Part shown: piece by piece, positions 54,564-64,000 of the stretch | Layout of the letters: every line of letters starts with the position of its first letter | Position numbering within the stretch: the stretch's first letter is position 1 | From: Paracyclopina nana | Lineage: Eukaryota > Arthropoda > Copepoda > Cyclopoida > Cyclopettidae | Assembly: GCA_019096065.1 (NCBI GenBank) | Contig: JAGUCH010000007.1 | Span: 6,160,501 to 6,224,500, forward strand | Length of the DNA stretch: 64,000 nucleotides | Direction: 5' to 3' | Program-made: the position numbers and the translations under genes | Notes under the pieces: generated by a model | Seen by the model: the letters and a program-made list of their open reading frames with translations, nothing else | The model's database searches: none | What the model was told of the DNA's origin: nothing

Positions 54564-55592
54564 CTTAGCTGCTGCTCACTCAAGAAGCAACTGAAACTTT
54601 GTTATTTAGTACATTTTTTTACTCTGAACTTTAAAAAAATCTTCTCGCAAGTAATTAGCACAAAGAGGCATTTCATCATCAAGTACGTAAGAGAAAGCCT
54701 AGCATTTATTTCATGACATCTAAAATTGGGAAAGATTCATAAGTGGAATTATTTCTAATAACTAGCTCATTTTGAGAGCTACTCAGCCCAAAATATCAAC
54801 ATCTTTCAAAGAGGAAGAAAAGCCTGGCTATTTTGATGAGCTTTCTAATCAGGCTTTCTTTATGCATAACTTAGGAGGAACCATGCGCATTTGCATGGCT
54901 ACACTAAAAATTGATCCACCATAATTGTACACAACTGTCTGCACTACTATCTTGTCATAGCTACAGTAGCATAGAAAGCTGCTATATAGCACTATTTTTT
55001 TGGTCTAGCTGCCTTTTAAAGGAGCTTTCCTTGACCATATTGGAGGTGTTGTCTCGGATTACGGCCCAGTTATCAGATATGAGAGATGAAAGCAGATCAA
55101 GCGAGCAAGAAGAGGAATCAGCAGACACGCCTTGTCTATTAAGACATCTGTGCTAAACAAGATCGAGGAACAGAAAAAAAAACTCTGAAAAATAGGGTAA
55201 GCAGTTATGAACAGGTGAAAGCCCCATCAATTTTTTCACCTTGGCGAATTCTCGAATTTCTTCTATCTGCCAAATGATGTTCTAAAAAAGTAGCTTAAAT
55301 ATATATATTAAAAAAATTCGGTTTAGAAATTCAATGGATGAGTCATTTATCCAATTATGAGCTGATTTTCAAATTTGCTGGAATTTTCACATCTTTCATT
55401 GGCTAGGCTAGCTTTACTACTGTGCTTGCACACTAGACTCATCAGGGACATTTGCAGAGCTAACTTAGCTGTGCACACATATGTAGTGCAGCAGTAGTAG
55501 ACCTTGCCCCAGCTGACATCACTGCTCAAGCTGTTGCCCAGCCTGTGACTCAAATTCAACAACAATCATGCAACACCTATTTTCAGACTATT
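54564..55592. other. Intergenic region between two divergent genes
   Basis: No exon recognised. It should contain the promoters of the seven-helix gene (leftwards) and the RGS gene (rightwards). A TTTTCAG acceptor just before the RGS ATG hints at a 5' UTR exon. Confidence 0.4.
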
Positions 55593-56224
55593 ATGACCAG
55601 CCTTGATTGCCTACCAAGCATGGGCAATTTGTGTGGCAATCCAAGGGTGAGTTAGCTTAGCAATAGTCAGGATATTTAGTGCAATATTGTAATTTTTTTC
55701 AGGGCCTGAATTCAACTCCACCCAGAGACTTGAACTCTTTATTGGTGGAAATTCGAGTGCCAGAAGACATTGAAAGGTGCCCATGGGCAAAGTTATTCAG
55801 AGAATACCTGAGTGGGCTAAACCAGCCAGAAAAGGAAGCAATGCTGGATTTTGCCATAGTTTGCAACGTGTTAAGAACAAAGGAGTCAGAAGTGAAGCAG
55901 CTTTCGCGTGGAATGAAATGGAGATCAGCGGAGCTGAATAAAGAGAGGAGGGATTTGCTCCAAATGATTGGCTCCAGTTTCTTTGTTGAGCACTGCGAAT
56001 CTCCAATTGCCTTGAGCAACCAAGTACTCAGATCTGAGCTCAGCTCGAAACTGTCAGAGTTGGACAGTGCCAAAGATGAGGAGCTGAGTGAACTGTTCGA
56101 ACTCGTGTGGCAAGCCAGGTGTGATCACAAAGTGTGGAAGAGTGGCCTCAATGAGGCGTACATCCAGTTTATTGCTACCAAGCCAAATCCACCCCTAACA
56201 GCAGTTTTACTATCCATAATGTAA
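55593..56224 (+). CDS. Stand-alone RGS-domain protein, axin-like, 191 aa
   Basis: Exons 55593-55646 and 55703-56224, phase 0. Residues about 40-180 read as an all-helical RGS domain. An opening helix with CPWAKLFREYLSG and DFAIVCNVLR resembles the start of RGS folds. A middle helix is followed by ALSNQVLRSEL. The terminal VWKSGLNEAYIQFIA resembles the axin-type RGS end more than the classical Galpha-GAP type. Charged loops are lineage-specific. It lacks the GSK3, beta-catenin and DIX parts of axin. Whether it binds APC-like or Galpha partners is unknown, and the RGS call itself rests on pattern resemblance. Confidence 0.55.
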
Positions 56225-56535
56225 AAATATATATTAACAGCACACAATTCCTGCTTTTAAGCTGTATAAATAACTCATTAAAAAAGCAAGTATCCAGGCT
56301 TTTTTATGAAAAGAGGAGACTTTTGATCATTCATATTTATTGTTCATACTTTCCATTTATGCAGGAAAAGGATTTATTTTCATGGACGACAACTCGAAAA
56401 TTTGGAGCACATATCAGAGGGGAAAAGTGGGGAAAGAAAAAATAAATATTCTTAATACTGATACGTTGCAGCCAAGAAGAAGATCGTCTCAGACAAAGGA
56501 TTATCAATAATAGGGCTGGAAAAAATGCTTGCGGT
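56225..56535. other. Tail-to-tail intergenic spacer
   Basis: AT-rich spacer between the RGS gene and the eIF4E stop. Nothing identified. Confidence 0.5.
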
Positions 56536-57317
56536 TCAAATAAGAAATTTGGGCTTGATGGTAGATGAGTTTTTGGTCATGGCATCCCTGTGAACCTCGA
56601 AATTGAGAGCAGGTTGGGTCAACTTGAGTCGATCCTTGATGGTGTGACCAATGGTCATGATCGACCTCTTGTCTTGGCTCTCCTAAACTAAGCCTTGAGT
56701 CGCCATAATAATGAATTAACAAAAAGAGCTCACCGCAAGCCAAATGGACAATTTGTCTCCTTTGCCTCTGATGTTGACCACAGCACCGTTGACGACGGAT
56801 CCAAGCTCGCCAAAGGCCTCACCAATGAGACACATCATGACCTCCAGCCAAATCGAGTCCAAAGCCACGGACCTTTGCTTCTTGTCCAGAAGGAGCAGCC
56901 ACTTGCCGCCATCTTTGTTGCACTCATCCTCCCACATGGGTTTAATGCCTTGCTTGAACAATGAGTAGTCGCAGCCAGCCATCAAGTGTGATGCCAATTC
57001 GATGTGGTTGTAGAGTGCCCAAAAGTCCTCAACGGTATTGAACGTTATCACCTAATATTACAACAGCATATATACTTTTGTGAAGAAGTCATGGCAATTG
57101 CTTAGGGTACCTCCTTTTGGTTGTACTCCCAGTCTTTGGACCGGTCATTCTTAAAGTACCACAGAGTCCAGCTGTTTTGAAGGGGATGCTTGGTTGACAG
57201 CTCCAGGGTTGGGCTTGGCGTGAGTGAGGACGCTTGGCTTTGGTGGCCAGAGCTGCCCAGCTTCTCCAGCTCCGGATCAGCAGCTTGGTTGTTGTTGCTG
57301 AGAATGACTTCAGGCAT
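56536..57317 (-). CDS. eIF4E: Eukaryotic translation initiation factor 4E, 223 aa
   Basis: Binds the mRNA 7-methylguanosine cap and eIF4G to start translation. Exons (minus strand): 57317-57111, 57051-56734, 56682-56536; all phase 0. The variable N-terminus precedes HPLQNSWTLWYFKND. The cap-sandwich tryptophans correspond to Trp62 (SKDW) and Trp109 (PMWEDE), with the acidic Glu110 after the latter. Trp80 (VEDFWALYNHI) is the eIF4G/4E-BP dorsal-surface residue. The basic phosphate-binding region (RGKGDKLSIW) is present, and the C-terminal lobe ends KPKFLI. Length and motifs are class I-like. Confidence 0.95.
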
Positions 57318-57449
57318 GGTTGTGCTTCAGCTTTGTTCTTGTACTGCAAAAGAGTACAAAGAGATTAGAGGTACTTCTGGACTAGGAGGAGTACAAGTTA
57401 GGTTATGACGTAGTTTAATGAGCACCACACAATGAGAGGCCTAATATTA

Positions 57450-59971
57450 TCAGGCCGATGTCTTCTTCTCGAGAATCACCTCGTGCATTTCTCGCTCGGT
57501 CACTTCACTGTCGATAATGTAGAAATACTCATCTTGCTGAAACAAGTCAGCATGGAACTGCTCAAGCATCTGCTTCTCCACCAGCTTCTGCTTATCGTCG
57601 TCAACGTTGATGCCGCTGAAATGATTGTCCTTGAGCAACGGATGGCACGTGGAAAATATCATAATGGGAGACACTTCAAAGTCGTGGAACTGATTCTTCC
57701 CAATCAAGCCTCTCGAAGAGGAAATGAGGAGAATCCCAAGGCCTTTGCCGTGGCTGGACACCTCCATTTTGGCACCACCAAGGAAGGAGTTATTGACTAG
57801 GTTGGCTCTGGATTCACACTCGGCAAACACTCCAGTGAAAAAGGAGGCTTCCACCAGATTGTCCTTCACAATGGGACTAGCATATTGTCCTACGTAGACA
57901 CCGACATCACAATTCTTGATCACATTGTCAACTATTTGTACTTTGGTTCCCCTGGCCTGAAAAATAGTGAAAATAAGTGATGGGTTACCATCAAACATAG
58001 CCATTTGGGCTTTGCTCACGGTGTAGTTACATTTTTCCGAATAAGGTAAAAAAGATGGCATTAGGAGTAACCTCCGATTCTTTTTCAAAGTCGCTTCAAC
58101 TAGTTTTTCGCATAATGGTTATCATTTGGCTTTTTGACTTTTAAAAACTCAATATTTGGCGTTCTTGTCAAGAAACAAGAGTTTTTCTTCCTTTTCCAGA
58201 AAGCTGCACCGTATATCAAGCTTGATTTTCTTGGGCAAATTGTCCTACAAAGCATGCAATTATTACGCACTTTGACCATAAAATTACTACTGCAGTACAT
58301 TCAAACTTGCTCTTTAAAAATTAGAAGACTAATATATTAGTGAAGTAGTTGAAATATATCAAATCTGGTTGCTGTAAAAATTGATCGGAGGTTCAATATT
58401 TTTAGATTGGGGTTAGTAGTGGGGCGGGTGCAAACAAAAACAGATCGAAATTCAATTTTCAGCCCGCTTAGCCTACGCTGCTATTAGCTGGGGTATCATT
58501 AGCTCCTCCTGGCGGCAAAAATCATTACTACCAGAGCCTCCGTAAGCAAAGCCCAAAAACTTTTTTACCTTGATGCAGAGGCCAGAAAAAAGCCCTAAAG
58601 TACTGGCGGACTTTCTCAGCTCAGTCTGGTTTTGGCAACAATTCAAAATGAGATTCTTCGAGCACACCAGATCCGCATCGAATGCACTGATGCCATTTCC
58701 AGTGCGAAAAAAGTAATTGTTGCTCACATTGGCAACACTCTTGAGCGTCAGGGCGACAGCTTGAGCATTTCGTTCATAGCTAAAACTGGTGCCATGGAAG
58801 TAGCAGCCATGCAGAGCAATCTCAGAGTTGCTTGAGCTGACCGTCTGCTCGGACCGGTCCGATTGGGCGAATTCGCAATGCTGGATTGACAGCTTGGCAC
58901 AGTCTTGAGCAACGATCGCCGATCGGCCACAGCCCAAAAAGTAGCAAGTCTGGACGCTGCCACGTGATCGGAAGGCACTGAAAGCTCCATAGGATTGGCA
59001 GGAATCGAACACGCAAAACCGTGCAATGACATATGGCGGTGGATAATTAGCAGCCAAGCTACCTAAATTATTCAACATAGGAGAGTGGGCATGAAATGCC
59101 TCGACTATTCAGTACCTGCAATCTTGGCATTTGTGTAGACCGCGTCAGCATCGGAATGCTCAGTGGCATCAAATAGGCAGTCCTCGAGTTGAACAGTTCC
59201 TCCGGCGACACCGAGGAACTTGATTTTGGCCCGCCCTTCATGTGCCAAAGACTTGAAGGTCAGCCTCTTGATCAGGGTGGGTACTGGTCCGGAGCAGGCG
59301 CATATCAGAAAGGTATCCAAATTGTATTCAGGGTCTTCATTCCTGCAATAGATCAGAATTATAGAAGCCTTTGCATACATTTTCTTTTCAATTACCTAAA
59401 CTCAAGAATGCAATCTTTTACGGACGCGCCGATTAAAGAGATGTTTTTGCCGCAAACGAACAAACTCGTGGCTCGGTAGTTGCCTTTCTCGAGGAAGATC
59501 TTGACAATTCCTTTGGACGGACTCTTGAGAGCCTCCACGAGCTCTTCGCTCGTTTTGACAATGACGTCCGCTTCTTCTCGGTCCTTCTCAATGTTGGACG
59601 CAATGTCACCGTCAGTTTCGGAAAAATGCTGATGTAAGGCTTGAAAACATGCGCTCCGGTACAGAAACGGGTCCGGCCATTTTGGGCGAGCTTCGATGCT
59701 GGATTGGCAGGCCAAAATAGCGGACTTCAAGTCGGATTTCCCGCGGTGACATTTGGCCAAGAGCAAGTGCAAGTCGCCGAGCAAATGCTTATCACTCGCC
59801 GCGTCGCTCAAGCAATCCTGAGATAAATAAACGGACTTTACCACGTTTTGCTGAGAATTTCCTGCTGAGAATCTTCACCTGAATCAAACTAGAGCACTCG
59901 TCGTAATTCTGGCTCGCGTACAGCTGTTTGGCCGAGGCAACTTTTTCCGCCAAATCGTCTTCGTTTTCCAT
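57450..59971 (-). CDS. Helical-repeat plus right-handed beta-helix protein, 580 aa
   Basis: Exons (minus strand): 59971-59879, 59817-59396, 59342-59116, 59062-58569, 57956-57450; phases 0, 2, 1, 0 agree. The N-terminal ~100 residues look TPR-like (KVASAKQLYASQNYDECSSL, then LLLAKCHRG and ILACQSSIEARPKW). From about residue 120 to 470 there are many short beta-strand coils with Cys/Asn/Gly turns (for example LVCSKNLILNCC, VIKNCDVGVYVGQYASPIVK). These are typical of a parallel beta-helix (PbH1/CASH) as in SHCBP1/nessun dorma or FBXO11. There is no F-box or catalytic motif, and the C-terminus is acidic. I favour an SHCBP1-like role in cytokinesis or scaffold binding but cannot prove orthology. 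Intron 4 is 612 bp with no recognised content. Confidence 0.7.
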
Positions 59972-60279
59972 GGTTTGTTTACACCCGGGCGATTTGACGA
60001 GCAAAAAAAGTAAAATAAATAACAAAAAAAACAATTCACATGCGCCCTTCTACTTCGACAGCAGCCGAGCTCAAAATAAGTCAAGGTGTTTACTCCATTG
60101 AACCCTTAACCGCCAAAAGTTGCTACAAAACGCCAAATTACGTACATGGGTTGCGAGCCGTCATCTGGGCTACTTTTGTAGAGCAGAAAGCTGAGCAGAG
60201 ATATGAACACTTTTTTATGGTACCTGGTGTGTAATTGAATTTATTATTGCCTTAGTTCACATAGTAGAAAATTTTTATT

Positions 60280-61786
60280 TTAGTCGGCCTTGCGGCCATA
60301 GCTCGAGCCTTTACTGATCTTGGTCAGCCCAATGAACTTTCTCAGAGAAAAGTACAAAACGATGACTAATGTCAATGCCAAGCCAAAGTGGAGCATTGAG
60401 CCAGAAAAGGCAAACACTCCAATCTGCCCAAACACGAAGGGAACCACCATCAGGTTCAAAACGATGGTGTTGATGAGGGCATACATTCGTCGATGCAAAA
60501 TTGTGCATTTCATGGCAGCTTCGTCCTCGGTGAACTTTCCTGTCAAAGCATAATTGTCAATCAGCTGGTCCTTTTGCGCGTAGACGTCCATGAGAAATTT
60601 GGCAGACTCCTCGGCTGATTTGGGCACGGATTTCATCTCAAACTTTTTGATGTAGACTTCAGCCACAGTTTTGCGTCCCATCAAAATGGAGGACATTGTA
60701 GCTGGGCCTCCATCACGGGGATGCACAGCCAGAGTGACATCGTAAACGCAAGGTACTCTGCTGTCATCCACATTCTGCAAGACATGCGTGAATCCTTTGG
60801 TCCTGGGAGTCAAGCCTGAAAAATTATTAGCTAAATATCAATATCGATTTAAAAAGCAAGGCGTTTAAATTACAGTGACGTAGGACGGGCAATCCTCGTT
60901 TCCGAGCAAAATCTCTGCTCGCTTCCAGCTTTTCCGGACTCAATCTTGTGCCCTCGGCGAAAAGCAACAGCCACATTGGATCTGGATAATTGGACAAATT
61001 CTGGATGGACTTGGCCATGACTTCCTGGTCTTTGTCCCAATCTCGGGCAAGGTAGGCCACATCACTGAAATTCCAGGCCCAGCCAATGATTGGGACGTAC
61101 TTGAGGATTTTCTTAACAAACACGCGTCCATTGCCTAACACCTTTAATCTGCAAATATTGAACAAGTGTGATTATTTCAACTCCGTTTTCCTCATAGCGT
61201 TTAGCAATTATGACCTGTCAGCTACCATCCAGCCAAACAGCCAATCCAGTTCAAAATGATGGTTCATCAGGACTATGGCACTATGTTGATTCATTTCTTC
61301 AATGGTCATAGCTTTGGGGTCATAGTAGAGCCTCACTTCACTCCCACTCCACCAATCAGCCAAAAATAGAATCTGCATGAAAATAAAAAAATAAAAAATA
61401 CACATCAATGCAGTTTGGGCAATCTTGCTGGATTTCAGCTTTTGCCAATGATAACAGAATTCAAAGTTGACAATCAAGTATCGTAACTTGGATTTTTGAT
61501 GATAATGCCCAAAATAGTGGGATTTTTCATGCAAACTCGATGTAAAATCAGTAATAAATGCTTTCTATATTAAAATGTTATACTAGATATAGCTGAGATT
61601 TGAGATAAGGCTTACTTGTGCATAAATCATCCAAACCAAGTAGTAGTTGATTTTTCTGAATAACCATTTGTTCCACCATCCAACCAGCACAAAAAGAGTC
61701 AATTGGATGGCATTGATCACCAATCCTGACACTATGAAGGTGATGAAGAGGGACAAGTGACACACTGTCCATTGTGTGAAGCTCAT
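60280..61786 (-). CDS. 1-acyl-sn-glycerol-3-phosphate acyltransferase (AGPAT3/4-type), 379 aa
   Basis: ER-membrane enzyme that acylates lysophosphatidic acid (or related lysophospholipids) to phosphatidic acid. Exons (minus strand): 61786-61616, 61372-61215, 61148-60874, 60815-60280; phases 0, 2, 1 agree. The start is the ATG giving MSFTQWTVCH. An N-terminal hydrophobic helix (VSGLVINAIQLTLFVLVGWW) precedes motif I, NHHFELD at 94-100 (catalytic His and Asp). Motif III is FAEGTR at 173-178. A PRTKGF segment follows. C-terminal hydrophobic helices span about 300-350 (VVPFVFGQIGVFAFSGSMLH), before a short basic tail (SYGRKAD). Length equals the AGPAT3/4/5 group rather than AGPAT1/2. The donor of intron 2 (GTCATA) is weak. 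Confidence 0.93.
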
Positions 61787-61844
61787 GTTTTTCTGTTTAT
61801 TTGTTGTACACACTAACAATTGCAAGAGAGCTGGGCTACGCGAT

Positions 61845-62298
61845 TTAAGGCTTGGATGTCAGTGATTTCATGGCTGCTCTCACTTGGGATGAGCTCACAT
61901 TTTGTCCAGGTTTTCGCAGGGAACTGCCTACTTTTTCGCCAAGTTGCTTTATTACCAGAAACTCCAAAATCCTGAAAGTAGCAGCATTCAATATAATAAC
62001 CTTGGGGGAATAAATAACAAATGTGTATGAAATTGGTTTAAATCGCATGCAAATGGAAAAAATGTGTGATTTATTTTTCAAGGTGTCTCAAAATAGCTAA
62101 AACAATGCCATGTTCAAAGGTTGCAAGCACAGCAAGTGTTTTTGGCAAAAAGATTTTTCAAACTTGACAGACAAGGTGCAAATGTCGCACAATTCCCATC
62201 CTGCTGTGCAATGATGTAACCAAATATTTTTTGTAACAGAGTTTATAAATATTATAACCTTACTTTTCTCTTAAAACTTGGTTTTCCTCAGATTCCAT
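61845..62298 (-). CDS. 53-aa protein, two exons, directly upstream of AGPAT
   Basis: Exons 62298-62264 and 61971-61845; phase 2 join. It reads MESEENQVLREKILEFLVIK and then continues through a basic/Ser-rich half to SLTSKP and TAA. Mostly amphipathic helical; no domain recognised. The stop is 58 bp from the AGPAT ATG on the same strand. A ...CTCTACAG acceptor just upstream of the first exon suggests a 5' UTR intron. It could be a separate short gene or the first cistron of a shared transcript. Confidence 0.5.
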
Positions 62299-63567
62299 TT
62301 TGGCGGTTTGCTGATTATAGCTCGAGTTTTGTTTTGTACTATAATGCTGTAGAGAAACAGAGTATAGTTGGCAATGAGAAATATGTTATAGAAATTAAAT
62401 CATTTTAAAAAATATGGAGCTACTTACAGTGAAGATTTCAGAACATAAGCGAGCAAATTAAATAATTTAGCTGCATGAATGTCCCAATTGAGAGGCCAGG
62501 TGAAAATTAGTACAAATGTTGTACAATTTTTTGTACGAATTTCTCGAAATACTAGTTTGCGACTTTAGAGACAAATTTTCGCAGAAACTCGGATAATTAT
62601 CTCACATTTAAAAGTGATGTAAAATGTCAGTTTGAATTCATAGAACTTCAAATGGGAAAATTGTCTTTAAGTCGCATCAATTAGTAGTTCATCTAAAGAA
62701 ATATCAGAGTCGCCGCTACTTCCAGTTTAGGATCTTTCAAAGAAACAAAAAGCGCGGGAAATTCAAACGGTTGATGTGGAGTAAAGCGGTAATTCTGGTA
62801 CTTGGCTAGATATAATGATTTCAAATTGAAAAAAGGCAGAAACTGAATGTATTTGCAAACAGTTGGGCCATCAAGTTTACATATTGTAGAGCCATGTGTC
62901 ATAGCAAGCTTTTGACGTGTCCAAAAAGAAATGTTTTACGATTTTTAGAATAAAAATCATACATGCAAAACTATTGCCGTATAGCTGTATTTCGATATAT
63001 TTACACTGCAAAAAATCTATCGCTTCTTTTCCTTTTGTTTTTACCACCTTTGCTTCTCTTTCTATAAAAAAAAGCCAAAATAGTCCCAAAAATCGCTCGC
63101 ATTAAATGTCATGGGCATAAAATCATTTAGACAAAAGTTGTCAGCTCTTGGTCACTCGAAAGAAAAAACTGACAAGTTTTAAGTTTTTTCTTAAAAATTA
63201 AAAGTTAATATTGCAAAAAATCAACCACGAAAAAAGATATTTAGGCTAAAGCTAACTATCTATTATTGCAAATGATGATGGGTAAGTCAAGTTTCTCCGT
63301 GCTTTCATTAAGTATACTGAAAATGTCACATTTTTAACTCTGGTTTTATTCAATGACACGCCTTACGTAAATGTAGCAACGTACCATGCCTAGTGAAAGA
63401 CCATACAAGCCTGTACAATATGATGCAAATATTTATGCCATGCTTGACGTAAGTTTTTCACGGCTTATACGTCAGAGAACATAAGAGAGAGCAAGGCATG
63501 CCGATTGAAAAAAGGCCGATAAAAATCGGTAGTTGTTTCAAAACAGATTGTCCCACCTTTGCTGAAG
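62299..63567. other. Intergenic, no recognised content
   Basis: AT-rich. Short open frames in both directions without codon or domain support. It presumably includes the 5' region of the AGPAT/53-aa locus. Confidence 0.45.
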
Positions 63568-63737
63568 CGAGGTAAAAAGCACTCAGATGAATCGAGCCTA
63601 TATTTCTAAGGCGCATTTTCAGGCAACGCGCTGCGCGCCGTGCACGCACCGCTTAGGTGCAGCCGCACCCGGCTCGACTTGGAGCCCGATCTGATTAGCC
63701 TTGCAGCTTGCTCCGAACATTGTGGGACAGCCTGTAC
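63568..63737 (-). repeat. Dispersed repeat family G, minus-strand copy
   Basis: The reverse complement starts GTACAGGCTGTCCCACAATG, then GATCGGGCTCCAAGTCGAGC and GCCTTAGAAATATAGGCTCG, matching the copy at 33021-33170. It has a GC-rich insert in the middle. Confidence 0.7.
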
Positions 63738-63829
63738 GCGTGAAAAGGGCCGCACATATGCAAAGATACTTATAGGACCTCTAGGTTGAAAAGGCCTCAC
63801 TCGAGAGCAACTCTTTGAGTCGACAGGAC

Positions 63830-64000
63830 ATGATTGACCACCAGCAAAAATGGAGTTCTGCCACAATGGCAGCAGTAGCCATTTTCCTAAGTTCAATTGT
63901 CAGTATAACCATCCAACCTGTAGCAGCACAAACCAAAGAAGCAACAGCGTCGAATACAGGCTGTGCTTGCCAGTGGGATCCCCTGCAGCTCTTCATTGAT
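63830..64000 (+). CDS. First exon of a secreted protein gene, 3' partial
   Basis: 57 codons open to the window edge from ATG 63830. A short polar N-terminus (MIDHQQKWSS) is followed by a signal-peptide core (AAVAIFLSSIVSITIQ) and a likely cleavage near VAA|Q. A Thr/Ala/Ser-rich mature start and NTGCACQWDPLQLFID at the window edge complete what is visible. The family cannot be recognised from this much sequence. Confidence 0.55.
   Translation, partial: MIDHQQKWSSATMAAVAIFLSSIVSITIQPVAAQTKEATASNTGCACQWDPLQLFID

Noticed and set aside
60040-60234. 64-codon plus-strand frame between the beta-helix and AGPAT genes.
   Set aside because: No conserved features, overlaps the likely promoter of the beta-helix gene, and is within chance length.

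Overview
The window is animal nuclear DNA, most likely from an arthropod (crustacean or hexapod grade; I cannot place it further). The grounds are a chitin-binding cuticle protein, compact multi-exon genes with many introns of about 50-75 bp and canonical GT-AG ends, DEG/ENaC and orphan seven-helix gene families, and an LTR retroelement with an env-like gene. Host DNA is AT-rich; the retroelement is visibly GC-richer. All spliced models were assembled by hand from reading frame, splice sites and intron phase.

Layout. 0-12.5 kb: the 3' exon of a peritrophin-type cuticle protein (+), convergent with a complete secreted Cu/Zn superoxide dismutase (-); then a five-exon zinc-finger gene (-, 835 aa) whose third intron holds a complete alpha-1,3-fucosyltransferase gene on the opposite strand; then a 239-aa C2H2 protein (-). 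12.4-29.9 kb: a 17-kb stretch with no gene I can support, but with repeats and many CTCF-like motifs. 29.9-34.5 kb: CHMP2B (ESCRT-III, -), a small Lin-12/Notch-repeat membrane protein (+) and an Ig I-set protein with two alternative last exons (+). 34.5-37.6 kb: a repeat cluster of inverted TIR elements and a minisatellite.

37.7-54.6 kb: a local family cluster of seven-helix receptor-like gene, serine-protease gene and DEG/ENaC channel gene, followed by a second protease copy (broken) and a second seven-helix gene. The cluster is split by a 10.2-kb Ty3/Gypsy-type retroelement (-) with identical 198-bp LTRs, a CCAA target duplication, gag, pol and an env-like gene. It sits inside another TIR element. 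55.6-62.3 kb: a compact housekeeping block of an axin-like RGS-domain protein (+), eIF4E (-), a helical-repeat/beta-helix protein (-), an AGPAT-type lysophospholipid acyltransferase (-) and a 53-aa ORF 58 bp upstream of it. The window ends inside the first exon of a secreted-protein gene (+).

Most host genes are unrelated cellular functions: cuticle, redox defence, glycosylation, ESCRT membrane remodelling, cap-dependent translation and phospholipid synthesis. The main unusual features are an intron whose ends coincide with a perfect-TIR element, the nested retroelement with young LTRs but many frame breaks, mutually exclusive terminal Ig exons, and the CTCF-like motif field in the gene-poor interval.
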